From the NCBI GenBank assembly GCA_029983685.1, contig JASBZA010000009.1, positions 1 to 63,505 of the forward strand: DNA of 63,505 bases. Direction: 5' to 3'. The position numbers and the translations under genes are program-made. Below the pieces are notes generated by a model. That model ran no database searches, had not been told where the DNA came from, and saw only the letters and a program-made list of their open reading frames with translations. This stretch comes from Oscillospiraceae bacterium (GTDB lineage Bacteria; Bacillota; Clostridia; Saccharofermentanales; Fastidiosipilaceae). This document shows positions 27,092-36,920 of the stretch, in pieces; position 1 is the first letter of the stretch, and each line of letters starts with the position of its first letter.

Positions 27092-29749
27092 ATGGAGTAT
27101 ATGAGCTTAAATACCATCCGCGAAAAATACTTGAGATTTTTTGAGGAGAGAGGCCATCTGAGGCTGCCCAGTTTTTCCCTGGTTCCCAAGAACGACCCGT
27201 CCATCCTGTTGATTAATGCCGGCATGACCCCCATGAAGGCTTATTTTACAGGTAAGGAGACACCCCCGTCTAAAAGAGTTACGACCTGCCAGAAGTGTAT
27301 CCGTACCGGTGATATCGACAATGTCGGCTACACCGACCGGCACGGCACCTATTTTGAAATGTTGGGAAACTTCTCCTTCGGTGATTATTTCAAAGAAGAA
27401 ATGATTCCTTGGATTTGGGAGTTCTGTACCCAGGTCTTGGGCATGGAAGAAGACAGGCTCTACCCTTCCGTTTACGAAGGGGACGACGAGGCCTTTAACC
27501 TTTGGCATGAGAAGATCGGCCTTCCCCAGGACAGAATTTATCGCTTCGGTAAGGCAGACAACTTCTGGGAACACGGCACCGGCCCGTCCGGACCTTGTTC
27601 CGAAGTCTATTACGACCGTGGCGAGCAGTACGGTTGCGGGTCTCCGGATTGTGCACCGGGCTGTGAGTGCGACCGTTTCGTGGAATTCTGGAACTCGGTT
27701 TTCACGCAATTCGATAAGCAAGAAGACGGCACCTATCTTCCTTTGGCTCAGAAGAATATCGATACGGGCGTCGGCCTGGAGCGCCTGGCCACTATTGTCC
27801 AGGATGTAGGCTCTATTTTCGAAGTGGATACAGTCAAGTCCATCTTAGATTTGGTTTGCAAGCTGGCCGGAGTGACCTATCACGAAGATGCCAAGCAGGA
27901 TATCTCCATCCGTATTATTACCGACCATATTCGATCGACCGTCATGATGATCGGCGACGGCATTACCCCCAGCAATAACGGCAGAGGCTATGTCTTGCGC
28001 CGCCTCATGCGCCGGGCTATCCGTCACGGTCAGCGCTTGGGTATTGAAGGGGCCTTCCTTAAGACTTTGGCCGAAGAAGTCATCCGGCAAAACGAAAATG
28101 TCTATCCCGAGTTAATCGAGCACAAAGACTTCATCATGAACACCATCGCCAACGAAGAGCGGACCTTTGCCAGGACTCTGGACCAGGGTAACCAGCTAGT
28201 CGCCCAATATATCGATCAGGCCAAAGCCGACGGGGCTAGGGAACTTTCCGGTGAAGATGTTTTCCGTCTACACGATACGTACGGCTTCCCCTTGGATTTG
28301 ACGCGAGAAATTGCCGAGGAGCACGGCCTGGGCGTAGACGAAGCGGGCTTCAACACCCTTATGGAAGAGCAAAGAGCCAGGGCTTCAGAAAATACCAGTC
28401 AGAATGTTAAGACGGCTTGGGGCGGCATGGCCTTTCCCGAGGAAGTCAGCCATTTGGAGCCTACTCTTTTCACAGGCTACGAGACCTTAGAAGACAAGGG
28501 ACAGGTTCTAAGCCTTTTGGCAGAAAGAGAGGATAAGACCTCATTAGAGACCAGAGAATCTCTGGGTGAAGGTCATGCCTTTATTCTCATTACCGATAAG
28601 ACGCCATTCTACGGAATGGGCGGCGGCCAGGAAGGCGATTTCGGTTGGGCCTATCAGGGCGAAGCCAGGGTTCATATCCTGTCGACCACCAAGACGCCAG
28701 CCGGACTTTATCTCCACCACGCCGAAGTGGACCAGGGCATTATTGAATGCGGCAAGGCCATTGACCTAAAAGTAGATAAGGAAAATCGTTTGGCGACGGC
28801 CCGAAACCATACCGTGACCCACCTTCTCCACCAGGCTCTTAGAGATGTCTTAGGGAAGCACGTTACCCAGCAAGGGTCGGAGGTCAACAGCCACCACCTG
28901 CGTTTCGACTTCTCCCACTACCAGGCCTTGACGGCGGACGAATTAGAAGAGGTCAGCCGGCTCGTGAACCAAGCCATTTTGGCCGATTATCCTGTCATAA
29001 CCGATATTATGCCTATTGATGAAGCCAAAGCCCAAGGCGCCATGGCCCTCTTTGATGAGAAGTACGGCGATGCGGTCCGTGTTCTGTCTATCGGCGATTA
29101 CAGTAAGGAACTTTGCGGCGGAACGCACCTCAAACACACTTCTCAAGCCGGTTCCTTCCGTATTACGCAAGAATCCTCTATCGCAGCCGGTGTCCGCCGT
29201 ATCGAAGCGGTGACTGGCTTTGAGGCTATCCGTTATGCCAAGGAAGACCGTTTGGCCCTGGCCAACTTAGGGGCCATGCTGAAGACGTCACAAGAAGAGC
29301 TTTCGGCAAAAGTACGTCAGGTCCTGGAAGACAACCGCCAGCTGAAGCGCGAGGTGGAGAACTTAGAGAATGCTCAGGCCAGAGCAAAGAATGCCGACTT
29401 GACCGACCGGGCCAAAAAAGTGAAGGACTTCAATGTCCTGGTGACCGAGGTCCGGGTCCAAGACCAAAACCAGATGCGTGAATTAGGTGACCTCTTGAGA
29501 GACAAGTTAGAGCCCTCTATCTTATTTTTGGTCAGAAAGTCGGATTCGGGTTTGAACTTCCTGGCTATGGCATCCGATGAGGCCGTCAAGGCCGGTATCC
29601 ATTGCGGTAATATCGTCCGTGAATGTGCCAAGTTAGCCGTAGGCGGCGGAGGCGGCAGGCCTAATATGGCCCAGGCCGGTGCTAAAGAAGTCGACAAATT
29701 GGATGCGGTTTTGGCCAAGGCCTCGAGCTTAATCGAAGAAACTTTATAG
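27092..29749 (+). CDS. alaS: Alanyl-tRNA synthetase
   Basis: The product has 885 residues, full length for AlaRS. The class II core begins RFFEERGHLRLPSFSLVP, with motif 2 around TYFEMLGNFSFGDYFKEEM. The editing domain carries HTVTHLLHQAL and the CGGTHLKH zinc/editing motif. The C-terminal C-Ala domain has the Gly-rich VGGGGGRPNMAQAG. It charges tRNA-Ala and clears mischarged Ser or Gly. A short Cys-rich insert (YGCGSPDCAPGCECD) near residue 190 is seen in many bacterial AlaRS. GAGGAG lies 13 bp before the ATG. Confidence 0.98.
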   Translation: MEYMSLNTIREKYLRFFEERGHLRLPSFSLVPKNDPSILLINAGMTPMKAYFTGKETPPSKRVTTCQKCIRTGDIDNVGYTDRHGTYFEMLGNFSFGDYFKEEMIPWIWEFCTQVLGMEEDRLYPSVYEGDDEAFNLWHEKIGLPQDRIYRFGKADNFWEHGTGPSGPCSEVYYDRGEQYGCGSPDCAPGCECDRFVEFWNSVFTQFDKQEDGTYLPLAQKNIDTGVGLERLATIVQDVGSIFEVDTVKSILDLVCKLAGVTYHEDAKQDISIRIITDHIRSTVMMIGDGITPSNNGRGYVLRRLMRRAIRHGQRLGIEGAFLKTLAEEVIRQNENVYPELIEHKDFIMNTIANEERTFARTLDQGNQLVAQYIDQAKADGARELSGEDVFRLHDTYGFPLDLTREIAEEHGLGVDEAGFNTLMEEQRARASENTSQNVKTAWGGMAFPEEVSHLEPTLFTGYETLEDKGQVLSLLAEREDKTSLETRESLGEGHAFILITDKTPFYGMGGGQEGDFGWAYQGEARVHILSTTKTPAGLYLHHAEVDQGIIECGKAIDLKVDKENRLATARNHTVTHLLHQALRDVLGKHVTQQGSEVNSHHLRFDFSHYQALTADELEEVSRLVNQAILADYPVITDIMPIDEAKAQGAMALFDEKYGDAVRVLSIGDYSKELCGGTHLKHTSQAGSFRITQESSIAAGVRRIEAVTGFEAIRYAKEDRLALANLGAMLKTSQEELSAKVRQVLEDNRQLKREVENLENAQARAKNADLTDRAKKVKDFNVLVTEVRVQDQNQMRELGDLLRDKLEPSILFLVRKSDSGLNFLAMASDEAVKAGIHCGNIVRECAKLAVGGGGGRPNMAQAGAKEVDKLDAVLAKASSLIEETL

Positions 29750-29781
29750 GTATTGTAACTGATAGAAAGGATTCTAAAGAA

Positions 29782-30135
29782 ATGGACGACTGTATTTTCT
29801 GTAAGTTAGCCAACGGACAAATTCCTACCGAGATGGTCTACGAAAATGACCTGGTAGCCTGCTTTAAGGATAATAACCCGCAGACCCGGACCCATTGCCT
29901 GATTGTTCCCAAGGCCCATTACCGGGATATTTTGGATATGGGCGCTAAAGCGGATTGGGCCAAACTAGGTCCGGCCTTGGAAGATTGTATAGATCAGGTT
30001 ACGACCAAGCTGGGCATAAAGGACCAAGGTTTCCGACTCATCAATAACTGCGGAGAAGGAGCTGGCCAATCGGTCTTCCATGTCCATTTCCACTTAATGT
30101 CGGATCCTGAGAAGCTTAAAGAAAAATTACTATAA
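29782..30135 (+). CDS. HIT-family protein (histidine triad nucleotide-binding)
   Basis: The product has 117 residues. The histidine triad is VFHVHFHLMSD, and the N-terminal CIFCKLANGQIPTEMVYE has the Cys pair typical of zinc-binding HIT proteins. GEGAGQSVFHVH is the family nucleotide-binding loop. The family hydrolyses nucleoside phosphoramidates such as AMP-lysine. It follows alaS by 32 bp and probably shares its transcript; clearing adenylates made by synthetases would be a fitting link, but this is inference. Confidence 0.94.
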   Translation: MDDCIFCKLANGQIPTEMVYENDLVACFKDNNPQTRTHCLIVPKAHYRDILDMGAKADWAKLGPALEDCIDQVTTKLGIKDQGFRLINNCGEGAGQSVFHVHFHLMSDPEKLKEKLL

Positions 30136-30138
30136 AGT

Positions 30139-30621
30139 TTATCTAGGGTAGAGGATGCTTTCGGAAGTAAGAAGTCGGTCCGATTTATCATAGACCAGCT
30201 TCAGGCTGAAGAAGACCCTTTTATCCTCTAATAACAAAGGAAGGAAGATCCTGTCGCCCTCCCATAAGGGGAGAGACAGGATTTTTTCTTTATCTATCCA
30301 GTGCAGATCCCCTTCACGGCTTGTACCGGGGGAAATGAGTCGGGAAGAAACATGAGCCTTATAGACAAAAATATATTCGCTGGGCTTGGTATCATAAGTG
30401 AAGGTTAGGACGCCCTTCCATTCATAAGATCCGGGCCTTAGGTCCAGACTGGTTTCTTCTTTTACTTCACGGATAAGGCAGTCTTCGGGGCTCTCGTTTG
30501 TTTCAAACTTGCCGCCTACCCCAATCCACTTACCGTGGTTTACGTCGTTCGCTTTGCGGTTACGGTTTAACATGAGGAAAGCACCGTCGTTTTCGATATA
30601 GCACAGGGTGGATAAAATCAT
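30139..30621 (-). CDS. Nudix hydrolase (MutT/8-oxo-dGTPase-like)
   Basis: The product has 160 residues from the ATG at 30621 (AGAGG 7 bp upstream); a longer frame from 30651 lacks a site. The Nudix box runs from GGKFETNESPEDC to LIREVKEETSL and contains the required G, E, REx2EE pattern. The N-terminus MILSTLCYIENDGAFLMLNR is the common 8-oxo-dGTP-diphosphatase type opening. It cleaves nucleoside diphosphates linked to another moiety; the substrate is not determinable. It converges on the HIT gene with only 3 bp between stops. Confidence 0.88.
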   Translation of the reverse strand: MILSTLCYIENDGAFLMLNRNRKANDVNHGKWIGVGGKFETNESPEDCLIREVKEETSLDLRPGSYEWKGVLTFTYDTKPSEYIFVYKAHVSSRLISPGTSREGDLHWIDKEKILSLPLWEGDRIFLPLLLEDKRVFFSLKLVYDKSDRLLTSESILYPR

Positions 30622-30700
30622 TTGAGGACCTCTTTCGTATGCGTCTTGCAACTATCTTAGCTCTTTTCGCAATTTTTGGAGTATTTTTCTCCGCGTTTTT

Positions 30701-30708
30701 GTTATAGT
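30701..30708 (+). promoter_or_regulatory. Possible extended -10 for the second opp operon
   Basis: TGTTATAGT-type element with TATAGT at 30703-30708, 121 bp before the oppA2 ATG. The -35 region is not convincing. Confidence 0.35.
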
Positions 30709-30828
30709 GACAAAATGCTAGCTACTTTAGATTTGTTACAAGCTCATCTAAGCAGGACGACTATACTTGAACTAATGGAACATTATGCAAACGATAAAGA
30801 GTTAAGAGGAAAGAGAAGAGGATTTGAA

Positions 30829-32463
30829 ATGAAAAGCCATAAGAGACGTTTTACGAGTATTTTGGCGGCATTTTTTGCCCTGGTGTTTTTATTGGCGGCT
30901 TGCGGCCCGGGCGGTCAGAAGCAGAATCTTAAGATTGCCAATATCGCTATGACCGATCCTATCAGCTCCTTGAATCCGGTTTTCATGGATGCATCGGAAG
31001 CTATGAAATATGCGGTAGGAATCTCTTGGGACCCCATCGTTGAACTGAATGAGAAGCTGGAATTCGAGGGTGTTTTGGCCGAGTCCGTTACCTTACAAGA
31101 AGACGGTAAGACTTTTCGTGTGAAGATTAAAGACGATGCCAAATGGTCTGATGGTGAGCCCATTCGCTCCGATGACCTGATTTTCTATACCATCCAGATT
31201 AGAACGCCCAGTGTGGGGAACATTTCCATGGCAGCCTATTACCTGATTGAAGGCTTTGACCCCGAAACCGGCCAAGTGCCCGACGACACCAAGGAAGTGT
31301 CCGGCCTGGTCCGTGTCGACGATAAGACCGTAGACTTTGTACCCAGAGAGCCGATCAGTCTGGAGAATTTCCTCAATAACTACATGCGTTATTCTTACCC
31401 CATTCCTTTTCACCTCCTAAAGGATATGACTTCGGCGGAATTGGCCAAAACGGACTGGTTTACCCAGCCTGAAGCGGTCAGCGGAGCCTTCATCCCGACC
31501 CAGGTGGACTTGGCCAATGCTATTTCTTTCAAGAAGAACGAGGCATACTGGCAAGGTGAGCCCAAGTTGGACCGCCTGAACATTAAAATTACGGACGGGG
31601 CGCAGCTTTTGGCCGGATTGGAATCGGGTGAAATCGATTACGTACAGCAGACCACAGCGGTTTTCCCCCAGGAAGACCAGGCTGCGGTAGAAAAATTAGA
31701 CAAGGCTAAGGCTATTTATGCCGAACCGGTTACCTCGCAGTTTACCTTTATTAACCAGGAATCCATTCCCGATAAGCGTGTGCGTCAGGCTATGCTTCTG
31801 GCCTTAGACCGCCAGGGCCTGGTCAATTCGTTCCTCGACGGTCACGGTGAAGTTGTGGACGGCTTCCTGACCTCGACATCGACCTATTTTGACTCGTCTC
31901 TGGAAGCGGTGAAGCAAGATCTGGATAAGGCCAAAGCCTTGATGGATGAGGCTAAAAAAGACGGTTTCGATCCGAATCGTGAATTTGTCTTCAAGATTAA
32001 CTCCGGTGACCAGACCTTTGTCCAAATGTCGACCATTGTGATTGAACAATGGAAGCAGTTAGGTCTTAACGTAAAAGTCCAGACCGTACCTTTGAATAAT
32101 CTTTTGGCCGATGCGGCAAGCCACAGCTTTGATATTTTGGCGGTCCAATATACCCTGCCTGCGGCGGCTCCGGCACTGGATATTGCCTGGCTGACCGGAC
32201 CCGATAACTGGGCAAACTTTCATAACGACAGGGTAGATGCCTTGGTCGCTGAGGCTTCGGGGTTCAGCGGTGAAGCGGCCGATGGAGTCAAGTTATACGG
32301 CGAACTGAATCGCATTATTCAAGACGAAGTACCGATGATGAATCTTTATGTCATCGAACCCTTGGGAGCCAAATCCGAAAGATTCCAAGCCCAAGACCCA
32401 TCTGTCTTCGGCGGCTTTATGAACTTGCATGAGTGGGATATAATAGACCGGTCAAACGAGTAA
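30829..32463 (+). CDS. Peptide ABC transporter substrate-binding lipoprotein (second Opp/Dpp system)
   Basis: The product has 544 residues, standard for SBP_bac_5. I start at the ATG at 30829, which has AGAGGATTTGAA upstream and gives a proper signal peptide with lipobox LAAC (Cys25); the frame is open for 51 codons more without a site. Family segments are DDAKWSDGEPIRSDDLIF, KRVRQAMLLALDRQGLV and VKIQTVPLNNLL-like VKVQTVPLNNLL. It opens a compact A-D-F-B-C operon. Unlike the first system it has no extra domain, so the two importers probably take different peptide sizes. Confidence 0.93.
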   Translation: MKSHKRRFTSILAAFFALVFLLAACGPGGQKQNLKIANIAMTDPISSLNPVFMDASEAMKYAVGISWDPIVELNEKLEFEGVLAESVTLQEDGKTFRVKIKDDAKWSDGEPIRSDDLIFYTIQIRTPSVGNISMAAYYLIEGFDPETGQVPDDTKEVSGLVRVDDKTVDFVPREPISLENFLNNYMRYSYPIPFHLLKDMTSAELAKTDWFTQPEAVSGAFIPTQVDLANAISFKKNEAYWQGEPKLDRLNIKITDGAQLLAGLESGEIDYVQQTTAVFPQEDQAAVEKLDKAKAIYAEPVTSQFTFINQESIPDKRVRQAMLLALDRQGLVNSFLDGHGEVVDGFLTSTSTYFDSSLEAVKQDLDKAKALMDEAKKDGFDPNREFVFKINSGDQTFVQMSTIVIEQWKQLGLNVKVQTVPLNNLLADAASHSFDILAVQYTLPAAAPALDIAWLTGPDNWANFHNDRVDALVAEASGFSGEAADGVKLYGELNRIIQDEVPMMNLYVIEPLGAKSERFQAQDPSVFGGFMNLHEWDIIDRSNE

Positions 32464-32479
32464 AAGCAAAAGGAGCTTT

Positions 32480-33475
32480 ATGGAAGCTTTACTGAGAGTA
32501 GAAAACTTAAGAGTCGCTTTCCGCAGCGACTGGGGCCTAAAGGAGGCGCTTGACGGCGTCTCTTTTGCTATCTATCCGGAAGAGACCTTGTGCCTGGTAG
32601 GCGAGTCGGGCTCCGGCAAGTCGGTGACGGCCTTGTCGATTATGGGCCTTCTGGGTGCCAACGCCGAGATTTTGGACGGCAAGATTTTTTACGGCGACCG
32701 GGACCTTCTGAGCCTTAGTGAAAAAGAGCTGAACCATTACAGAGGCAATGCGATTGCCATGATTTTCCAGGATGCCATGGGTTCTTTGAATCCTGTCTTT
32801 ACGATAGGTAATCAGGTAGTAGAAGCCGTCCGTGCCCAGTCTAAAGAAATCAGCAAAGCGGCTGCTGTTGTGGAAGCCAAGAGGCTTTTGTGCCGAGTCG
32901 GTTTAGAGGATATCGATGACCTGATGAAGCGCTATCCTAATGCCTTATCGGGCGGTATGCAGCAACGTGTCATGATTGCCATGGCTTTGGCCGGCAAACC
33001 TAAACTTCTTATTGCCGATGAGGCGACGACCGCCCTGGACGTGACCATTCAGGCCCAGATTATGAAGCTTCTCAAGTCCCTCCAAGCCGAGATGGGCTTG
33101 TCTTTAATTCTTATTACCCACGATATCGGTCTGGTCGGCCAAATGGCGGACCGGGTTATGGTCATGTATGCGGGTCAGATTGTTGAGCAGGCCGGCGTTA
33201 TGGACCTCTTCCACTATCCGGCCCATCCTTATACCAGAGGCCTGATGCGGGCAGTTCCTTCGATTAATGATGATAAGTCTAAAAGACTGGTGTCAATCGA
33301 GGGTCAGGTACCGGAATATTATGATAAGATTACAGGATGTCGCTTCATGTCGCGTTGTCCTAATAAAACCGAGGGCTGTGAGAAGCCTCAGGAGATGAAA
33401 TGCGTCCATGAAGACTGTGCCGAACACGAACAGAAAGTCCGCTGCCACCTGGCTTGGAAAGGACTCTTGGATTGA
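32480..33475 (+). CDS. Peptide ABC transporter ATPase, OppD/DppD type
   Basis: The product has 331 residues. Walker A is GESGSGKS, the Q-loop MIFQDAMGSLNP, the signature LSGGMQQR, Walker B LLIADEATTALDV, and the H-loop ILITHDIG. The C-terminal oligopeptide motif has the Cys cluster GCRFMSRCPNKTEGC followed by CVHEDC, which in this family is thought to hold an iron-sulfur cluster. That cluster is absent from the first OppD. It overlaps the next gene at its stop codon. Confidence 0.95.
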   Translation: MEALLRVENLRVAFRSDWGLKEALDGVSFAIYPEETLCLVGESGSGKSVTALSIMGLLGANAEILDGKIFYGDRDLLSLSEKELNHYRGNAIAMIFQDAMGSLNPVFTIGNQVVEAVRAQSKEISKAAAVVEAKRLLCRVGLEDIDDLMKRYPNALSGGMQQRVMIAMALAGKPKLLIADEATTALDVTIQAQIMKLLKSLQAEMGLSLILITHDIGLVGQMADRVMVMYAGQIVEQAGVMDLFHYPAHPYTRGLMRAVPSINDDKSKRLVSIEGQVPEYYDKITGCRFMSRCPNKTEGCEKPQEMKCVHEDCAEHEQKVRCHLAWKGLLD

Positions 33476-34371
33476 AGGAAGACAAGACTACAAAAGCTCC
33501 TCAGACCCCTATCTTAGAGGTCCGAAACCTGGTGAAGACCTATCCGGCTTTTACCCAGGGCCTTTGGCCTGTAAAAGAGAAGGTCCATGCCGTTTCGGAT
33601 ATTTCTTTTGATATTTATGAAGGAGAGACCTTGGGTCTGGTGGGCGAGTCCGGTTCGGGCAAGTCAACGACCGGTCGGCAGATTGTCGCCTTGGAGAAAC
33701 CCGACAGCGGGCAGATCATCTACAGGGGCCAAGACCTGGTGCAAATGCGTACGGCAGAACTGAAGCCGATTCGCCGCGAAATCCAGATGGTTTTCCAAGA
33801 CCCTAATTCATCGCTTAATCCCAGGAAACATATTAAGGATATCTTGGCCGACCCCATGCTCCACCACAAGTTGGTCAAAAGAAAAGACGTAACCAAGCGG
33901 GTCGAATATTTGCTGGACCTGGTAGGACTTCCCCGAAACTCTATGGGGCGTTACCCTTTTGAATTTTCTGGCGGCCAAAGACAACGTCTGGGTATTGCCA
34001 GAGCCTTAAGCCTGGAGCCCAAACTGATTGTTTTGGATGAGCCGGTATCGGCTCTGGACGTCTCCATCCAGGCGCAGATTTTAAATCTCCTCCATGACTT
34101 ACAAAACGAGCTGGGCCTGACCTATCTTTTCATCGCCCACGGCTTGGGTGCGGTCCATTACATTTCCGACCGCATTGCCGTCATGTATGAAGGGAGAATT
34201 TTAGAAATTCAGGAGGCGGAGACACTCTTCAAACACCCGCAAACCGACTACACCAGAGAGCTTATTCAGGCCGACCCTCTGCCTGATCCCAGCCTGGACC
34301 AATTCAGGGTCACAGAAGAAGATTTGAAGAGTCCTTGCGATGAGAAATTCAAATTCGAGGTGACCTTATGA
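33472..34371 (+). CDS. Peptide ABC transporter ATPase, OppF/DppF type
   Basis: The product has 299 residues. I choose a TTG start at 33472, 8 bp after AAGGA and overlapping the upstream stop (TTGA); a TTG at 33454 is also open. Walker A is GESGSGKS, the Q-loop MVFQDPNSSLNPR, the signature FSGGQRQR and Walker B LIVLDEPVSALDV. The H-loop reads FIAHGLGAV, with Gly in place of the usual Asp after His. It ends in ATGA overlap with the permease gene. Confidence 0.93.
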   Translation: MKEDKTTKAPQTPILEVRNLVKTYPAFTQGLWPVKEKVHAVSDISFDIYEGETLGLVGESGSGKSTTGRQIVALEKPDSGQIIYRGQDLVQMRTAELKPIRREIQMVFQDPNSSLNPRKHIKDILADPMLHHKLVKRKDVTKRVEYLLDLVGLPRNSMGRYPFEFSGGQRQRLGIARALSLEPKLIVLDEPVSALDVSIQAQILNLLHDLQNELGLTYLFIAHGLGAVHYISDRIAVMYEGRILEIQEAETLFKHPQTDYTRELIQADPLPDPSLDQFRVTEEDLKSPCDEKFKFEVTL

Positions 34372-35315
34372 TTCGTTATATTTTGAAACGTATTTTAATT
34401 GCCATCCCTGTTTTACTGGGCATTACGCTCTTGGACTACGCCATCATGTCTATGGCAGGCAGCCCTATGGAAATGATGTTGGGCCCCAGGGTGACCGAGG
34501 CGGCTTTGGCCGAAAAAGAAGCCCTCTTAGGCTTGGACCAGCCCCTGATTGTCCAGTACTTCAATTGGCTAAAGGAACTCATACAGGGAAATCTCGGTTA
34601 TTCGATTAAACAAAATCTCCCCGTTGCCAGCCTTATCGGTCAGAACATTGGCCCCACCGCACTTTTGATGGGGGTTTCGCTCATTTTGTCCATGGGTTTG
34701 GCCATACCGGCCGGCCTTCACAGTGCGGTCAAGCAGTATTCCAAGACCGACTACACCATCGTCCTTTTGTCCTTTATCGGAACGTCCATTCCGTCTTTCT
34801 TCCTGGCCTTGGTGCTGGTCTACCTTTTTAATATGAAGCTGGGTGTCCTACCTTCAGGCGGAATGACGACTCTGGGCTATGATCCCTCTATTGGTGATAC
34901 GGTCAGGCATATGATTTTGCCGGTTGTGGTTATGGTGGTGTCACTTCTGGGTAACAATATTCGTTACATCAGAGCCTCTATGCTGGAAATTTTGGACCAG
35001 GATTATCTTCGGACTGCCCGGGCCAAAGGTATCGGTAAGAAAAAGGTCATTCGTAAACATGCCCTAAGAAACGCTCTCTTGCCCATTATTACGATTTTCG
35101 GTATGCAGATTCCCATTATGTTTAGCGGGTCTGTCGTCATTGAGCAGGTCTTTTCCTGGCCGGGATTGGGACGCCTCACCATGGACGCCATCTTAAACCG
35201 CGATTTCCCTCTTATCATGGGAGTCAGCCTTTTGGCCGCCATTGTGGTCTTGGTCTCCAATCTCTTAACCGATATCATCTACACCTTGGTAGACCCCACC
35301 ATTGAATATAGTTAA
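34368..35315 (+). CDS. Peptide ABC transporter permease, OppB/DppB type
   Basis: The product has 315 residues and about six membrane helices. It starts YILKRILIAIPVLLGITLLD and has the EAA loop QDYLRTARAKGIGKKKVIRK and the C-terminal DIIYTLVDPTIEYS. It forms one half of the channel for the second peptide importer. The ATG overlaps the preceding stop by four bases (ATGA). Confidence 0.95.
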   Translation: MIRYILKRILIAIPVLLGITLLDYAIMSMAGSPMEMMLGPRVTEAALAEKEALLGLDQPLIVQYFNWLKELIQGNLGYSIKQNLPVASLIGQNIGPTALLMGVSLILSMGLAIPAGLHSAVKQYSKTDYTIVLLSFIGTSIPSFFLALVLVYLFNMKLGVLPSGGMTTLGYDPSIGDTVRHMILPVVVMVVSLLGNNIRYIRASMLEILDQDYLRTARAKGIGKKKVIRKHALRNALLPIITIFGMQIPIMFSGSVVIEQVFSWPGLGRLTMDAILNRDFPLIMGVSLLAAIVVLVSNLLTDIIYTLVDPTIEYS

Positions 35316-35329
35316 GGAGCCGGCGGATT

Positions 35330-36247
35330 ATGGTTGAAAATACCAAAAACATAAATCATTCAAAAGATGCCAACTTGGCCCAATCTATCGCCGACGAGAC
35401 CTATGCCCAAACCGTCTATCGCCGTTTTAAGCGCCATCGTCTGGGCTTTATCAGCTTGATTTTTCTCATTGTGGTTGTGGCTCTGATTATTCTGGTGCCG
35501 CTCCTGTCCCCCTATGATCCCAACGGCATCGTAGGCAATTATAAAGAGCCGCCCAGCGCAGCCCATCCCTTAGGGACAGACAAAGTGGGACGGGATATGT
35601 TGACCAGGCTCTTTGCGGGTGCCGGCGTATCGCTTTTTGTCGCCTTGTCTTCGACCTTGATTTCGACTTTGGTCGGTATTGTCTTGGGACTTTTATCGGG
35701 CTATTTCGGTTCCTGGGTAGATATCTTCATCATGCGTATTACTGACGTGGTCATGTCTTTCCCATATCTCTTGCTGGTTCTGGTTTTCGCGGCCATCTTT
35801 GATCCCGGCATGTGGAATATCATTCTTATTTTGAGCTTTGTGAACTGGCCGGCTATGGCCCGTTTGGTGCGATCCAATGTCATGGCCATCCGAAAAGTAA
35901 ACTTTGTTCAGGGCTCTCGTGTCGCCGGTATGACCCATGCCTATATCATGTTTAAGGACATCCTTCCCAATGCCATGGCACCGGTCCTTATTAACGCCAG
36001 TTCCGTTTTAGCCCTGACGATGCTGGATGAAGCGGCCCTGTCTTATTTGGCCATGGGCGTCCAACCCCCGACCGCCTCCTTGGGCAACCTTCTCAATGTG
36101 GCCCAATCTTTTTCTGTTTTGAAGAATTACCCCTGGATGTGGATTCCGCCGGGTGTATTCATAATACTTTTGGTTGTAGCGATTAACTTTATAGGAGATG
36201 CATTAAGAGATGCCTTAGATCCCCAAAGTCAATCGCAAGAAAATTAG
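35330..36247 (+). CDS. Peptide ABC transporter permease, OppC/DppC type
   Basis: The product has 305 residues, the ordinary length. It has the OppC N-terminal segment VYRRFKRHRLGFISLIFL, then HPLGTDKVGRDMLTRLFAGA, and an EAA loop (VNFVQGSRVAGMTHAYIMFK). Five core helices follow, ending in GDALRDALDPQ. Compare OppC at 9316-10884, which is over 200 residues longer because of an outside insertion. The next gene begins 13 bp on. Confidence 0.95.
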   Translation: MVENTKNINHSKDANLAQSIADETYAQTVYRRFKRHRLGFISLIFLIVVVALIILVPLLSPYDPNGIVGNYKEPPSAAHPLGTDKVGRDMLTRLFAGAGVSLFVALSSTLISTLVGIVLGLLSGYFGSWVDIFIMRITDVVMSFPYLLLVLVFAAIFDPGMWNIILILSFVNWPAMARLVRSNVMAIRKVNFVQGSRVAGMTHAYIMFKDILPNAMAPVLINASSVLALTMLDEAALSYLAMGVQPPTASLGNLLNVAQSFSVLKNYPWMWIPPGVFIILLVVAINFIGDALRDALDPQSQSQEN

Positions 36248-36260
36248 ATGGAGGCAAATA

Positions 36261-36920
36261 ATGTCTGAAGTAAGTAAAAATTCCTTAAGCACGAGAGAGA
36301 AAACCAGAAAGCTGACTATGTTTTCTATGTTCTTGACTCTGGAACTGCTCTTGTTTTTAGTCCCTTATTTAGGCTATATTCCGGTAGGTCCTATCAATGC
36401 CACGACTCTACACATACCGGTTATACTCTGTGCGATTTTTATGGGTCCCGCATACGGAGCAGGTTTGGGATTTGTGTTTGGTCTTTCCAGTTTGTTGAAA
36501 AATACTTTTATGCCGACTATTACCAGTTTCGTTTTTTCACCTTTCGTCGAAATCGGTGGGCTTAAGGGAAACGGTTGGTCACTGTGGATCGCTATAGGTC
36601 CCAGAATCTTGTTGGGGGTTATCGCCTACTATCTTTTTGTCGCCCTGGCCAAAGCCATCAAGAAGCCCGGTTTGGCAGCCGGCCTAGCCGCCGCACTGTC
36701 GACTTTCATCCACACCCTCATGGTGATGGGTTCTATCTACCTGTTTTTCGGAAAAGAATACGCTCAGGCCAGACAGGTGGCCGAGTCTGCTGTCTTGGGC
36801 CTGATCGGCGGTGTCATAGCCGTTAACGGTGTAGCCGAACTCATCGTTTCCGCCATCCTGGTATTTGTTGTTTATCAGGTTTCTAAAGGATTTATGAAGA
36901 AAAGGAAGACCAACGCCTAA
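36261..36920 (+). CDS. ECF transporter S component, probably pantothenate-specific (PanT-like)
   Basis: The product has 219 residues and about six membrane helices. The segment NATTLHIPVILCAIFMGPAY followed by GAGLGFVFGLSSLLKN is typical of ECF substrate-capture subunits. Pantothenate specificity is inferred from the next two genes, coaBC and coaX, which convert pantothenate toward coenzyme A, and is not read from the sequence itself. The shared energizing module (EcfA/A'/T) is not in this window. GATGGAGG precedes the ATG, and the stop overlaps coaBC by one base (TAATG). Confidence 0.8.
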   Translation: MSEVSKNSLSTREKTRKLTMFSMFLTLELLLFLVPYLGYIPVGPINATTLHIPVILCAIFMGPAYGAGLGFVFGLSSLLKNTFMPTITSFVFSPFVEIGGLKGNGWSLWIAIGPRILLGVIAYYLFVALAKAIKKPGLAAGLAAALSTFIHTLMVMGSIYLFFGKEYAQARQVAESAVLGLIGGVIAVNGVAELIVSAILVFVVYQVSKGFMKKRKTNA